Assembly: GCA_003149635.1 (NCBI GenBank)
Contig: QCWI01000001.1
Location: forward strand, 64,037 to 128,036
Direction: 5' to 3'
Source of the DNA: Fluviicola sp. XM-24bin1
GTDB taxonomy: Bacteria; Bacteroidota; Bacteroidia; Flavobacteriales_D; Crocinitomicaceae
Length of the DNA stretch: 64,000 nucleotides
The notes beneath the pieces are model-generated. The model was not told where the DNA came from. It ran no database searches and worked only from the letters and a program-made list of their open reading frames with translations. Of the stretch, positions 16,033 to 25,862 are shown one piece after another; position 1 is the first letter of the stretch; the number at the start of each line of letters is the position of its first letter. Made by a program: the position numbers and the translations under genes.

Positions 16033-18840
16033 ATGGTCAGCAAGGAACACGACAAAAAACTTTTTCTAATTGATGCGTACGCGATTATTTTCCGATCGTA
16101 TTTCGCTTTTGTGAAGAATCCGAGAATCAATTCGAAAGGCTTGAATACTTCGGCTGCATTCGGTTTCACCAATTCATTGATTGACATTCTGAATAAAGAA
16201 AAGCCGACACATATTGCCGTTGTTTTCGATCCACCGGGTGGATCGACTGTTCGTAAAGAAGAATTCTCTGAATACAAGGCCAATCGTGACGAAACGCCAG
16301 AAGGAATTTTGACAAATATTGAGCCCATTAAGAACATCATTAGTGCTTTCAATATTCCAATTATTGAGGTGGCCGGATACGAGGCAGATGACACCATTGG
16401 AACCTTGGCAAAACAGGCAGAACCTCTCGGGTTTACGACCTACATGATGACTCCGGATAAGGATTTCGGTCAGTTGGTGACTGAAAAATCTTTGATGTTC
16501 CGACCGGGTCGTGGAGGAAATCCTGCTGAAATTTGGGGGCCAAAAGAGGTCTGCGAAAAGTTCGATATCGAACGTGTTGAGCAAGTAATTGACATCCTCG
16601 GATTGCAGGGTGATGCAGCCGACAACATTCCGGGAATCCCTGGAATTGGCCCAAAAACGGCATCCAAACTTTTGAAGCAATTCGGGTCTGTTGAGGGTAT
16701 CATTGAGAACTCGGATCAACTAAAAGGAAAGCAAAAAGAGAACGTAGAAAACTTCGCACAGCAGGGATTGATGTCGAAATCCTTGGCGACAATTATCACA
16801 GATGTTCCGGTGGAATTGGACGAGCAAGCGTTAATTACAGAAGAGCCGGATAAGGAGAAAATCAAAGAAGTTTTCACGGAGCTAGAATTCAGAAATCTTT
16901 CACGCCGTGTTTTAGGCGAAGAGATTGTAGTCACTGCTAGTGCGCCTGCATCAGACGGTGGTCAAATGGATTTATTCGGAGCGCAAAGTCTCGTGGAAGA
17001 ACAAGCACCTGCTGAAACTTCCGAGTTCAAGACCATTGCCACGGAGAAACCGAGCTATCATCTAATCACGAAGCCGGAAGAGCGCAAGGAATTATTGGAG
17101 CTAATTCTGGCTCAAAAATCGGTGTGTTTTGATACCGAAACCGATAGTTTGGAACCCTTGCATGCGAACATCGTGGGAATGTCTTTTTCGTGGAAAGCAC
17201 GTGAAGCATTTTACGTAGCGACCCCACACGATTTCGAAGGAGCAAAGTCCATCGTGGAGGAGTTTCGTCCGTTTTTCGAATCACAGGAAATTGAGAAAGT
17301 GGCGCACAACATCAAGTACGATATCAAAGTGATTAACCGTTACGATGTAGAAGTCACTGGGCCGATGTTTGATACCATGATTGCGCATTATCTGATCAAT
17401 CCAGATTCCAAACAAAGCATGGATTTCTTATCGGAATTCTACCTCAAATACAAGCCGGTTTCCATTGAAACTTTGATAGGGAAGAAGGGAAAAAATCAGA
17501 AAAGCATGGCCGATTTGGAGCCTCAGGACATTTCAGATTATGCTTGTGAGGATGCCGATATTACCTGGCAATTGAAGGAAATTTTCGAGCCTGAAATTCA
17601 AAAAGACCATCTGAAAGATTTGTTCTACAACATGGAAATGCCTTTAGTTTCTGTATTGAAATCTATGGAGCAGGAGGGAATTACCATCGATGCTGAAGGG
17701 TTGGAACGTTACTCCGCGGAGTTGGAAACCGATTTGGTTCGATTGGATGAAAGCATTAAAAAGGAAGCGGGAATGGATTTCAATATCGACTCGCCGCGCC
17801 AATTGGGGGAAGTACTGTTTGATCACATGCAAATCGATACGAAAGCGAAGAAAACCAAAACGGGTCAATACAAAACCGGGGAAGACGTGCTGCAAAAATT
17901 AAAGCACAAGCATCCGATTGTTCAGATGATTTTGGATTACCGCCAATTGCGCAAATTGAAGAATACGTACGTGGATCCACTTCCAACGTTGCGTGATCCG
18001 AAAGATGAGCGCATTCATACGAATTACATGCAAACGGTGGCTGCTACTGGTCGATTGAGTTCCAACAATCCGAACTTGCAGAATATCCCAATTCGTTCCG
18101 AAAAAGGGCGTGAAATCCGAAAATCGTTCATCTCACGTGGCGTAGATTACCAGCTAATGGCAGCGGATTACTCGCAAATTGAATTGCGCATCATTGCGGC
18201 ATTGAGCGAAGACCCGAACATGATCGATGCGTTCCGAAGTGGTCAAGATATTCATGCAGCCACAGCAGCGAAAGTCTTCCATGTGGATATCAACGAAGTA
18301 TCCAGAGATCAACGAAGTTCAGCAAAAGCGGTAAACTTTGGAATTATCTACGGTCAATCTGCCTTCGGACTTTCTCAGAATCTAGGAATTTCCAGAACCG
18401 AGGCAAAAAGTATCATCGATGCTTATTTCGCGCAATATTCTACCATCAAAGATTATATGGATAATGCCGTGAAAGGCGCTAGAGAAAAAGGCTACGTGGA
18501 AACCATTATGAAGCGCCGTCGCTATCTGAAAGACATCAATTCAGCCAATGCGGTAGTACGTGGATTTGCAGAACGAAACGCGATTAATGCTCCTATTCAA
18601 GGATCTGCTGCGGATATCATCAAATTGGCGATGATTCAGGTGGATAAAGCAATGCGAGAGACAAACATGAAATCCAAAATGCTCTTACAGGTGCATGATG
18701 AATTGGTATTTGATGTGCACAAAGATGAGGTGGAACAACTTCAGGAATTGGTAAAACGCGAAATGGAATCTGCAGTTTCAATTGCCGTACCGATGGTTGT
18801 AGAAATGGAGGTTGCCGATAACTGGTTGGACGCGCATTAA
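16033..18840 (+). CDS. polA: DNA polymerase I
   Basis: 935 residues with three domains in order. The 5'-3' exonuclease (about 1-300) carries LIDAYAIIFR, YEADDTIGT and the helix-hairpin-helix stretch GIPGIGPKTA. The 3'-5' exonuclease has its acidic residues present (Asp367 and Glu369 in CFDTETDS, then NIKYDIKV and YACEDAD), so proofreading looks functional. The family A polymerase domain carries DYSQIELRI, the finger helix RSSAKAVNFGIIYG and QVHDELVFDV. The linker after the first nuclease contains QMDLF (from Gln311), which matches the beta-clamp-binding pentapeptide QLxLF. It repairs DNA and processes Okazaki fragments. Confidence 0.98.
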   Translation: MVSKEHDKKLFLIDAYAIIFRSYFAFVKNPRINSKGLNTSAAFGFTNSLIDILNKEKPTHIAVVFDPPGGSTVRKEEFSEYKANRDETPEGILTNIEPIKNIISAFNIPIIEVAGYEADDTIGTLAKQAEPLGFTTYMMTPDKDFGQLVTEKSLMFRPGRGGNPAEIWGPKEVCEKFDIERVEQVIDILGLQGDAADNIPGIPGIGPKTASKLLKQFGSVEGIIENSDQLKGKQKENVENFAQQGLMSKSLATIITDVPVELDEQALITEEPDKEKIKEVFTELEFRNLSRRVLGEEIVVTASAPASDGGQMDLFGAQSLVEEQAPAETSEFKTIATEKPSYHLITKPEERKELLELILAQKSVCFDTETDSLEPLHANIVGMSFSWKAREAFYVATPHDFEGAKSIVEEFRPFFESQEIEKVAHNIKYDIKVINRYDVEVTGPMFDTMIAHYLINPDSKQSMDFLSEFYLKYKPVSIETLIGKKGKNQKSMADLEPQDISDYACEDADITWQLKEIFEPEIQKDHLKDLFYNMEMPLVSVLKSMEQEGITIDAEGLERYSAELETDLVRLDESIKKEAGMDFNIDSPRQLGEVLFDHMQIDTKAKKTKTGQYKTGEDVLQKLKHKHPIVQMILDYRQLRKLKNTYVDPLPTLRDPKDERIHTNYMQTVAATGRLSSNNPNLQNIPIRSEKGREIRKSFISRGVDYQLMAADYSQIELRIIAALSEDPNMIDAFRSGQDIHAATAAKVFHVDINEVSRDQRSSAKAVNFGIIYGQSAFGLSQNLGISRTEAKSIIDAYFAQYSTIKDYMDNAVKGAREKGYVETIMKRRRYLKDINSANAVVRGFAERNAINAPIQGSAADIIKLAMIQVDKAMRETNMKSKMLLQVHDELVFDVHKDEVEQLQELVKREMESAVSIAVPMVVEMEVADNWLDAH

Positions 18841-18845
18841 TTAGC

Positions 18846-18866
18846 AATGCCCCGTGCGGTGGCATT
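18846..18866. terminator. Hairpin between convergent polA and membrane-protein gene
   Basis: AATGCC (18846-18851) plus CCG pairs with CGG plus GGCATT (18861-18866), with a one-base bulge and a TG loop. There is no T-run, so it is only a candidate bidirectional terminator. Confidence 0.4.
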
Positions 18867-18871
18867 AGAAT

Positions 18872-19222
18872 TCAATCAAACAAATGCGCTCCATGCACGG
18901 CGCCAATGAGGAAGGAGATGAGTCCTAACGCTACGCCTACCCATGCCACTTTGAATTTCTTAACTACGGGGTAAATGGAAATGAGCACGGCCGCGGCTCC
19001 CATCAGCATGACGATCATGCCGTAGGTTGTTTTGAAATCTACCAATTCGTACAGACGTCGGTAATCTTGAGATTGCAGAAACTCCATGCCCTTTTCAGAA
19101 ATATTAGTATCGATTTCTTTATTGAGCAAGTCAACAGCTTTGGCATATACAAAATGCAGGTGAAGTGCTACTGACGTGGCAATAACGCTAGCGATGACTC
19201 CCAGTACTCCAAGAACTTTCAT
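18872..19222 (-). CDS. Small membrane protein of unknown function
   Basis: 116 residues with three hydrophobic helices (about 3-26, 68-85 and 93-111) and a polar loop of about 40 residues between the first and second (QSQDYRRLYELVDFKTTYG). No family is recognised. It lies 44 bp downstream of the DUF6438-like lipoprotein gene on the same strand and may share its transcript. Confidence 0.65.
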   Translation of the reverse strand: MKVLGVLGVIASVIATSVALHLHFVYAKAVDLLNKEIDTNISEKGMEFLQSQDYRRLYELVDFKTTYGMIVMLMGAAAVLISIYPVVKKFKVAWVGVALGLISFLIGAVHGAHLFD

Positions 19223-19266
19223 AGTGCTAAGGTTTTCCCCAGCAAGATACAGGTTTTAGCGTTCAA

Positions 19267-19854
19267 TTAACGTTCAGGCGGGTAGATTTCCCCGGATTCG
19301 GAAGTCCAACTTTCGCTTTTGAGCAAATTATCGAACATTTCGGCCAAACCATTGATTCGCTTCGGAAACTGATAACGGCAGAAAACTGTTTTTAGCTCTC
19401 CTTTATCATCAATTACAGTGAGCGTAGTGGACGGTAAGTCCGTAACCATTTCATCATCGTATCGATCTTCCAGCTCATAGAATTTAATTTCTTCGGCCTT
19501 TTTGAGGAAAGCGTTCATCTGGGATTTGTCCAGAGTTGTGGTGTACTTTCCAGTAATCACCATATTTTGAATTCCCTCGTATTCTACGGAACCATCAGCA
19601 TAGATTTTCATCTTGTAAACCGGGCATCGTCCAAAACAAAAAGTTCGTTCGATGCTCGCAAACAATGCACGATCTGTAGTACTATCTGAAAGCACAGGAC
19701 TTTCATCTACCACTTCTTCCATGGCGATATCTGCCCCATCGGCCGGAGCTTCGCTAACTGTTTCTTTCAAATCCACTGCTTCTTCAGTTGTTTTGCACGC
19801 TTGAAACGCAAATGCGATCAGTAAAATTGGTAAGATGTAATACAATTTTTTCAT
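19267..19854 (-). CDS. DUF6438-like lipoprotein
   Basis: 195 residues. A signal peptide ends in the lipobox FQAC (Cys near residue 20), followed by an acidic, low-complexity linker to about residue 60. The conserved domain then starts with IERTFCFGRCPVYKMKIYADG; the CFGxCPxY pattern is what I associate with the DUF6438 family. The two Cys may form a disulfide in the periplasm. Function is unknown. The divergent neighbour starting at 19923 is also a lipoprotein. Confidence 0.75.
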   Translation of the reverse strand: MKKLYYILPILLIAFAFQACKTTEEAVDLKETVSEAPADGADIAMEEVVDESPVLSDSTTDRALFASIERTFCFGRCPVYKMKIYADGSVEYEGIQNMVITGKYTTTLDKSQMNAFLKKAEEIKFYELEDRYDDEMVTDLPSTTLTVIDDKGELKTVFCRYQFPKRINGLAEMFDNLLKSESWTSESGEIYPPER

Positions 19855-19922
19855 AACAGTTCATTTTCTATTCAATGATAATCAAATAGTTTGCCATAAC
19901 TGGGAAATGCTATATTTAAAAT

Positions 19923-21032
19923 ATGAAAAAAGGGGTATGGCTTCTATTGGTTCTTGGGTTGATAGCGTGTGAGAATCAGCAAGATGAACGGCAGGATGAA
20001 ACGAAAAACAATCGGGCTGATTTTAAGGTAACGGCGCCGTTAGAATTGACCAAGGAACAGGCGGAGGAATTGGCGCAACTCCCCCTAACGTGCATCGATC
20101 AGGAATACCCCAACAAACTCAATCAAGTCATTGCAGGGAATCAAGATTTGCGTTCTCCCGAATCCTTGCATCCCGCGTTTTATGGTTGCTTCGATTGGCA
20201 TTCTTCCGTACACGGGCATTGGTCACTGGTTCGACTGCTTCGCACTTATCCAGATTTAAATCAGAGAGAGAAAATCATTGCAGGACTAAAGAATCACATC
20301 ACACCTGAGAAAATCCAAGGTGAATTGGCCTATTTCGATCATCCGCAAAGTGGAGGTTTCGAGCGAATGTATGGTTGGGCTTGGCTGTTGAAGCTCTCGG
20401 AAGAACTTCATCGCTGGGAGGATCCCGTTGCTAGAGATTTAGAATCGAACCTACAACCGTTAACGGATTTGATAGTATCGAAAGTAGAAGCTTTCCTGCC
20501 GAAATTGCATTATCCTATCCGAGTTGGAACGCATACCAATACGGCGTTCGCACTGTGCATGGTCTACGATTATGCTGAAGCGGTAGGAAATGCGTCCCTG
20601 CTGGAATTGGTCAGAAAAAGATCAATCGAATACTATAAAAATGATGAGAATTGTCCTTTAAAATGGGAACCAAGCGGTTATGATTTCCTTTCGCCTTGTT
20701 TGGAAGAAGCCGATTTAATGCGTCGTGTCCTGAAAGAGCAGGAATTCAAAACCTGGTTAGCACGTTTTCTCCCACAGTTGATCAAGACAGATTTTCAGTT
20801 AGAACCGGGCATCGTTTCTGATCGTGAAGATGGACACTTAGTGCATTTGGATGGATTGAATTACAGCCGCGCATGGTGTTTGAAGGGATTGGCAAAGGAG
20901 TATCCTGAATTCGGTTATTTGAACGCCATTGCCAATCAGCACATTGAACATTCATTACCAGATTTAACGGATGGGAATTACGAAGGCGGACACTGGTTGG
21001 TTAGTTTCGCGCTGATGTCACTGACCGATTAA
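19923..21032 (+). CDS. DUF2891-type lipoprotein
   Basis: 369 residues with a lipoprotein signal (LGLIAC, Cys16). The mature part looks like an alpha/alpha-barrel: HPAFYGCFDWHSSVHGHW, ERMYGWAWLLKL, HTNTAFALCMVYDYA and EPSGYDFLSPCLEEADLM. These conserved stretches match DUF2891, whose function is unknown but whose fold resembles glycan-processing enzymes. The stop codon overlaps that of the convergent helicase gene by 4 bp (21029-21032), leaving no room for a terminator between them. Confidence 0.82.
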   Translation: MKKGVWLLLVLGLIACENQQDERQDETKNNRADFKVTAPLELTKEQAEELAQLPLTCIDQEYPNKLNQVIAGNQDLRSPESLHPAFYGCFDWHSSVHGHWSLVRLLRTYPDLNQREKIIAGLKNHITPEKIQGELAYFDHPQSGGFERMYGWAWLLKLSEELHRWEDPVARDLESNLQPLTDLIVSKVEAFLPKLHYPIRVGTHTNTAFALCMVYDYAEAVGNASLLELVRKRSIEYYKNDENCPLKWEPSGYDFLSPCLEEADLMRRVLKEQEFKTWLARFLPQLIKTDFQLEPGIVSDREDGHLVHLDGLNYSRAWCLKGLAKEYPEFGYLNAIANQHIEHSLPDLTDGNYEGGHWLVSFALMSLTD

Positions 21033-24000
21033 GCATATTGGATCTTCCATCCTCTGGCCTCCATAACCGATTGGAAGGTCACGAATTCGCGAGCTTGTTC
21101 AAAGTGCTTGTGTGGTTTCCGCAATGTGATGACGTTCTTGTCCACGGAAAAATCCGCATCGAATGGTAACTGAATGCCTGTCTCATTAGCTCCAGTAAAT
21201 TGCGCCTTCGCAAACCACAAACGAAGAAGATCGATGGATTCATTGTCGCTTAGTTTGAAGTCATCGTAAGTTACGGATGAGAAGAAATCCAGGCGTTTGC
21301 GGGCGCGTGTTAACAATACATTCAGTCGTCGTCGACCATTTTCTGTATTCATCGGGCCGAAGCGCATGGCAAAGTTACCTTCGGTATCTTTTCCATAACC
21401 AAAGCTGATAATGAGATGATCGCATTCGTCTCCCTGTACCTTTTCTAAGGCTTTGAAAAATGCTGTTCCGTCCTCTAGGCGATCGTTTAGAAGCAATACG
21501 TCTTTTTCGGAAAGTTGCTTGTGGATGCAGGACAGTTGTTCCTCAGAGAATGCGACTATACCTATCGATTCCTTCGAACCAAGTGCCTGAGAAATGACTT
21601 TGGCAATCGCCTTCGCCTCGGGAATATTCTTTCGGTCTTCAAATACGCCATCTGATACAAAATGATGATGCAACGGAGCTTCAATTCCAAACGCTGGATA
21701 CGCTTTCAATTCGCCTTTATAAAAATGCTGATTCGAGAACGCAATGAGCTCAGGATGCAAACTTCGGTAGTGATGTTTCAACGTATTGCTGCTCCAATGG
21801 AACGATGCCTGATGCAATAAATCAACCACTTCAGACGAACCGCTTTTGAAATACGATGTAGGCCCCATTTGTTCACTATCACCAGCAATAATTCCCCGAT
21901 TTGCGCGCTGCAAGGCACCCAATCCATTTTGGAGAGGAATCTGACTCGCCTCGTCGAAGATCGCGACATCGAATAAATCTTGCTCCAACGGGAAGACTTT
22001 TGAAACCTGTGTGGGATTGCTGAACCAAATCGGCATCAACAATTGAATCCACTCGCGCGCTTCCGAAGCAAAAAGTTCTCGAACCGTCGGATGTCTTCTG
22101 GTTTTAGCGAACTCCTTCACCAAAATGGATTTCCCTTTTCGCAATCGCTTTTTTCGCTCTTTGTCTTCCTCAGAAAGTTTTCTGGCGGGCGTATTCAATA
22201 ACTCTTGATACGATTGGAAGCGTTGCTGTACCTCTCGTAAAATGGCTGTTGCAAATTGCTGCGATTCTGAATTCTCAGATCGAACAATATCATCTGACTT
22301 CGTATGCAAATCGCTCATTTGGAATTCGGAGAACGAAGGAAAACGCTGGCGGAATTGCGACCAATGACTGTTGGCTGTAATTGCTTTATACGAGTTCAAC
22401 TCCGATGCAATTCCCAAGAGTTGAATCGCTTCTGAATCCATTTTTTTGATCTTCGGAAGCAAAGCCACTAACTCGCTGAATTGTCCAATAATTGCGTCAA
22501 GAGTATCCAGAATTGGCGTGCTCTCTTCAAGGAAAAGCATCTTGTCCAACTCACGAAGCGCATCCCCTAAAAATTGGTGAGACTTGGTTAAATAATCCAA
22601 TTGGTCATTGGTCAATTCATCCAAAATTTCCCATTCCGTTCCCTCATGAACAGTCACAGAGTGATGCAGCAAGTCGACTTCCTTTCTAGGGTTTTCAATA
22701 CCTAATTCGCAAAAATCAACTATTAATTGCGAAACAACATCTTCTTTGGTATAAAGGTCGGTGAGATATTTAATCTGTTCGTATGCAATAGTCGGCTCAT
22801 CTGAATACTGTTTCCAGAGTCGGTAGAAGCGTCGTTGCGAAAGAAACCCATCCTTATTTCGTTGCGCCTGAAGCGTTGCAATATCAACTCGGGTCGGTTG
22901 TTTTTTCCAGCGGATATGGCGTCCCTTGGATTGCACTTGTTCCAGTTCAGCGTTCGCGACAATCCACTGCGAATGGAGTTTCAAAAAACGCTTTTGCTTT
23001 CGAGAATTTCTTCTGAAGAGATCGGTGTATTTTTTTCGTTCGTAGTTCTCCTTTGATTGCGCCAAATACGCTTTTCGAATAAGGTCTATGAATTCTCCCC
23101 AAGTCGCGTATTCGAATTTGTTCTTCAAGGCTTTCAATTTTGTTCCAAATTCCGCAAACGTTTCATGCAGCACCTCAAAATCATATCGATTGAGCGTGTT
23201 TGGTTTGATGAAGGCAATAGACGTTTGAAGTCCCTTCGCGTAAATTTCCTGAAGAAGTGATTCGTGTTCGTGGATCGAAGTGATTGAAGGGGGAGTCCCA
23301 ACGTACTCATTTGTTTGTCGCGAAAGCGATTCCATCCACGCTTTAAAATCATAGAGCGAAACCCCGCCAATGGCATCCGGTTGATTCAACAAATCCAACG
23401 AAAACTGAAGTTGTGAAGTGTATTGTTCCGACAAACGAAGGTTCGGAGTAGTATCAAATTTCTCTTGTTCGAAATAATGCCAGTTCTCCTCTAATTGCTT
23501 GAGTAATTCTTTGGAGGCATTATCCGATGTCACAATAAATCCAAGTCGATCCAGGCCGAACTCAGACAACTTTTGCATCAATACTTCCAGCGCTACCCGT
23601 TTTTCGGAGAGCGCAATCGAGGATTTATTGGCGCCCAAAAGCTTCCCGATTAGATTCGTCAATACTTGCGATTTTCCAGTTCCGGGTGGGCCTTGAATTA
23701 CAGCAGAAGTTTCGTTCGCTTTATCGAATACCAAAGCATGATCAATATCCGCAGGAAGTAAAATATCGGGAGGTAAATTCAATTGCGAAGCTTGCTCTTT
23801 TCCTTCTCCCAACAGAGATGCTAGCGGAGTACTGAATTCATCCTGTTCGATCAATTGTTCCAGCTCACGTAAAATGGCATATCGATGGTGATGGAAATTT
23901 CCTATGCAAGGGGCCGCTTCCATGTCCAGCTTGAACCCGGCATTTTGAAGCAATGTTGCCACGTTTTGGATCTCCGTTTCCTTTTCGATGTCGTTGCTGT

Positions 24001-24394
24001 CCAGTAAATAATCAACGTACGGATTAACGAAAATCGCCTCCTCAATCTTCTCCAATTTCAATTGGCCACGCAGCTTATCAATGCTATACGTCAAGGGTGT
24101 AAGCATCAACGGAGTTCGGATTTCTTTTTCGTCGTTGATCAGGTAAACCTCCGCAAGACATAAGGTATTCACTCCGCTTTCTTTCAGATTCTTCTCCGTT
24201 TCCTTGATCATCTTCCAAATGGGCTGACCCGGAGCGAAGGGTTCAATCAACAACGATTCGAACTCCAATGTTTTGGAAGGATCGGCGTGTACCAGAATAT
24301 CGTTCTTGTTGAAAGAACGGATTTCTTGAAGCAATTGGGTGATGGTATTTCGAATCGTTTTAGACAAGACGCTAAAAATAATGAAGTTGCGCAA
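21029..24394 (-). CDS. Superfamily 1 helicase/ATPase (AAA_11/AAA_12, DNA2/Upf1-like)
   Basis: About 1121 residues. An N-terminal region of about 200 residues without recognised motifs precedes Walker A GPPGTGKS (near residue 238). A long, charged, partly helical insertion (about 300-770) then separates it from Walker B FDEASQIP (near 815), with GDSEQMGP just after (motif III). Motif VI is LNVLLTRARKRLDFF near 1040. The C-terminal 50 residues (VMEARGWKI) look like the end of a restriction-endonuclease-like fold, but no catalytic motif is visible. The start is uncertain: the frame opens at a TTG (24394), another TTG at 24367 fits equally well, and no ATG is near. It stands alone. Proteins of this class act in DNA repair or as stand-alone defence factors. 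Confidence 0.85.
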   Translation of the reverse strand: MRNFIIFSVLSKTIRNTITQLLQEIRSFNKNDILVHADPSKTLEFESLLIEPFAPGQPIWKMIKETEKNLKESGVNTLCLAEVYLINDEKEIRTPLMLTPLTYSIDKLRGQLKLEKIEEAIFVNPYVDYLLDSNDIEKETEIQNVATLLQNAGFKLDMEAAPCIGNFHHHRYAILRELEQLIEQDEFSTPLASLLGEGKEQASQLNLPPDILLPADIDHALVFDKANETSAVIQGPPGTGKSQVLTNLIGKLLGANKSSIALSEKRVALEVLMQKLSEFGLDRLGFIVTSDNASKELLKQLEENWHYFEQEKFDTTPNLRLSEQYTSQLQFSLDLLNQPDAIGGVSLYDFKAWMESLSRQTNEYVGTPPSITSIHEHESLLQEIYAKGLQTSIAFIKPNTLNRYDFEVLHETFAEFGTKLKALKNKFEYATWGEFIDLIRKAYLAQSKENYERKKYTDLFRRNSRKQKRFLKLHSQWIVANAELEQVQSKGRHIRWKKQPTRVDIATLQAQRNKDGFLSQRRFYRLWKQYSDEPTIAYEQIKYLTDLYTKEDVVSQLIVDFCELGIENPRKEVDLLHHSVTVHEGTEWEILDELTNDQLDYLTKSHQFLGDALRELDKMLFLEESTPILDTLDAIIGQFSELVALLPKIKKMDSEAIQLLGIASELNSYKAITANSHWSQFRQRFPSFSEFQMSDLHTKSDDIVRSENSESQQFATAILREVQQRFQSYQELLNTPARKLSEEDKERKKRLRKGKSILVKEFAKTRRHPTVRELFASEAREWIQLLMPIWFSNPTQVSKVFPLEQDLFDVAIFDEASQIPLQNGLGALQRANRGIIAGDSEQMGPTSYFKSGSSEVVDLLHQASFHWSSNTLKHHYRSLHPELIAFSNQHFYKGELKAYPAFGIEAPLHHHFVSDGVFEDRKNIPEAKAIAKVISQALGSKESIGIVAFSEEQLSCIHKQLSEKDVLLLNDRLEDGTAFFKALEKVQGDECDHLIISFGYGKDTEGNFAMRFGPMNTENGRRRLNVLLTRARKRLDFFSSVTYDDFKLSDNESIDLLRLWFAKAQFTGANETGIQLPFDADFSVDKNVITLRKPHKHFEQAREFVTFQSVMEARGWKIQYA

Positions 24395-24537
24395 GATTCA
24401 ATCATTCATTCCGCCTTGATTTCAGGTGCGATTTACGTAGGAATACTTAGCCATGCGTACATGTGCTAGAAATGCAACTTACTGAAATTCGAGTACTTAC
24501 GCTTTGTATATTTAGCGATAAACTATAAACGTTCACC

Positions 24538-25707
24538 ATGAAAAAGACGCTGATTGCAGCAACCGGAATTGCAGCCGTGGCATTGGGTACAGCCATTGTG
24601 CTCTCACAAGGCGGAGGGGATATCGATTTAAATGGATTGACTCCAAATGACACCTCATTCAAAGATCCTATTGAAGTTTCACAAAGCGAAGCACTCACTA
24701 TCGTATCTCTGAATATCCGAGATATGGCCGGAAGAGATCGTACCCTGGAAGATTTTCAGGAGCTCGCGCGATTGATGGAAGGTGCCGACATCCTCGTTTT
24801 GCAAGAAATGGGAGCGAAGGCTTTTAAAACAACCAGTTCCAACGACGATATGATGGCGCGATTGGTAGCTTCAACGGAAGTGATCAAAAGTTATCTCGGA
24901 GTAGAGTGGGAGTTCATTTTTGCCGATGGGCCTACGCCGGAAGCATTGGGTGGAGCTGCGGAAATCCCGTGTATGGGGTATCGAAAATCCCACGGTGAAG
25001 TAACCATCAGCGCCGATTGGTCAGGATATTTTGATTTGGGAACTCGTCGTGATATGGGAACGTTTACAGTAACATGCAGCAAAGGTGCCAGCAAAGAAGT
25101 CTTCACAATCGGTTCGGTACACACCAAGCCAGACTGCGCCGAAAGAACTGAAGAATTGCTAAAAATCGCCGATTACATTGAGGAGCACGAAGATGATAAC
25201 TACATCCTTCTTGGCGACTTTAACTGGGGATACAAATCAACGTGTTCGGTGAAATTTCAAGGCGAAGACCGCTTGACCGAGTTGCACGATGACGGCTCTG
25301 TTTTCCAAGTGTTCCATACGATTTCTTACACACGCGAAGGAACGGAAGACGATTTCAAAACCAACTTAGATTTGCGCAAAACAACCAAAATGTACGATCA
25401 GTTCTTCGTTTGTAAAAACTATGCGGATCAATTGGCGAATGGAGGATCGCTTGGCGAGGATTGCGGTTTTGTTTCCTTCAGCATGAATAAATATTTCCAG
25501 AGTAGAATGGATGATATCGTTCGAGAGCAGATCAATGGGGTGAAAGCCTACATGCGTACTCAAGGCTATAAATCTTCAGACCCTGAGACCAAAGCAGCAG
25601 TGGCGGCAACGGAAGCGGAGATTCTTACATCCAATATAACGGTGACGAAAGCAAGTCATAAAATGAGCGATCACAAGCCGATTTGGATGAGGATTAATTT
25701 GTTCTAG
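24538..25707 (+). CDS. Endonuclease/exonuclease/phosphatase-family (DNase I fold) exported protein
   Basis: 389 residues. An N-terminal hydrophobic segment (about 5-23) without a lipobox suggests export or a membrane anchor. The DNase I-like core shows its usual metal and catalytic stretches: SLNIRD, LVLQEMG, GSVHTKPD, LLGDFNWG, MYDQFFV and the terminal SDHKPIW. Four Cys-containing loops between them could form disulfides. The family includes DNases, sphingomyelinases and inositol phosphatases; substrate is not decidable. It is divergent from the helicase gene. Confidence 0.85.
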   Translation: MKKTLIAATGIAAVALGTAIVLSQGGGDIDLNGLTPNDTSFKDPIEVSQSEALTIVSLNIRDMAGRDRTLEDFQELARLMEGADILVLQEMGAKAFKTTSSNDDMMARLVASTEVIKSYLGVEWEFIFADGPTPEALGGAAEIPCMGYRKSHGEVTISADWSGYFDLGTRRDMGTFTVTCSKGASKEVFTIGSVHTKPDCAERTEELLKIADYIEEHEDDNYILLGDFNWGYKSTCSVKFQGEDRLTELHDDGSVFQVFHTISYTREGTEDDFKTNLDLRKTTKMYDQFFVCKNYADQLANGGSLGEDCGFVSFSMNKYFQSRMDDIVREQINGVKAYMRTQGYKSSDPETKAAVAATEAEILTSNITVTKASHKMSDHKPIWMRINLF

Positions 25708-25727
25708 TCAGGTTTGTTCTTCCGCAC

Positions 25728-25765
25728 CTTGTTCGCTATTTCGCGAACAAGCTAATTCGCGAATT
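25728..25765. repeat. TTCGCGAA hairpin and palindrome after the DNase I-fold gene
   Basis: CTTGTTCGC (25728-25736) pairs perfectly with GCGAACAAG (25743-25751), then a 12-bp palindrome AATTCGCGAATT follows at 25754-25765. The octamer TTCGCGAA occurs twice, 16 bp apart, giving a short-period repeat look. The stem could help terminate the upstream gene, although no T-run follows. Confidence 0.55.
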
Positions 25766-25835
25766 GGCTACCCTGCCGCTGGAGGTGGTGTAGGGTTTGA
25801 TTTGAGAATTCACGAATTTCTAATCGAATCCCCTG

Positions 25836-25862
25836 TTGTAACGGCCTAAATCCGTATTTTTG
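25836..25862 (+). promoter_or_regulatory. Candidate promoter of the cystathionine enzyme gene
   Basis: TTG (25836-25838), a 16-bp spacer and TATTTTTG (25855-25862, exact TAnnTTTG) form a near-consensus Bacteroidota promoter, 29 bp before the ATG at 25892. Confidence 0.5.

Noticed and set aside
16174-16719. A 181-codon antisense frame within polA
   Set aside because: It is a shadow of the polA coding frame with no start context or homology.
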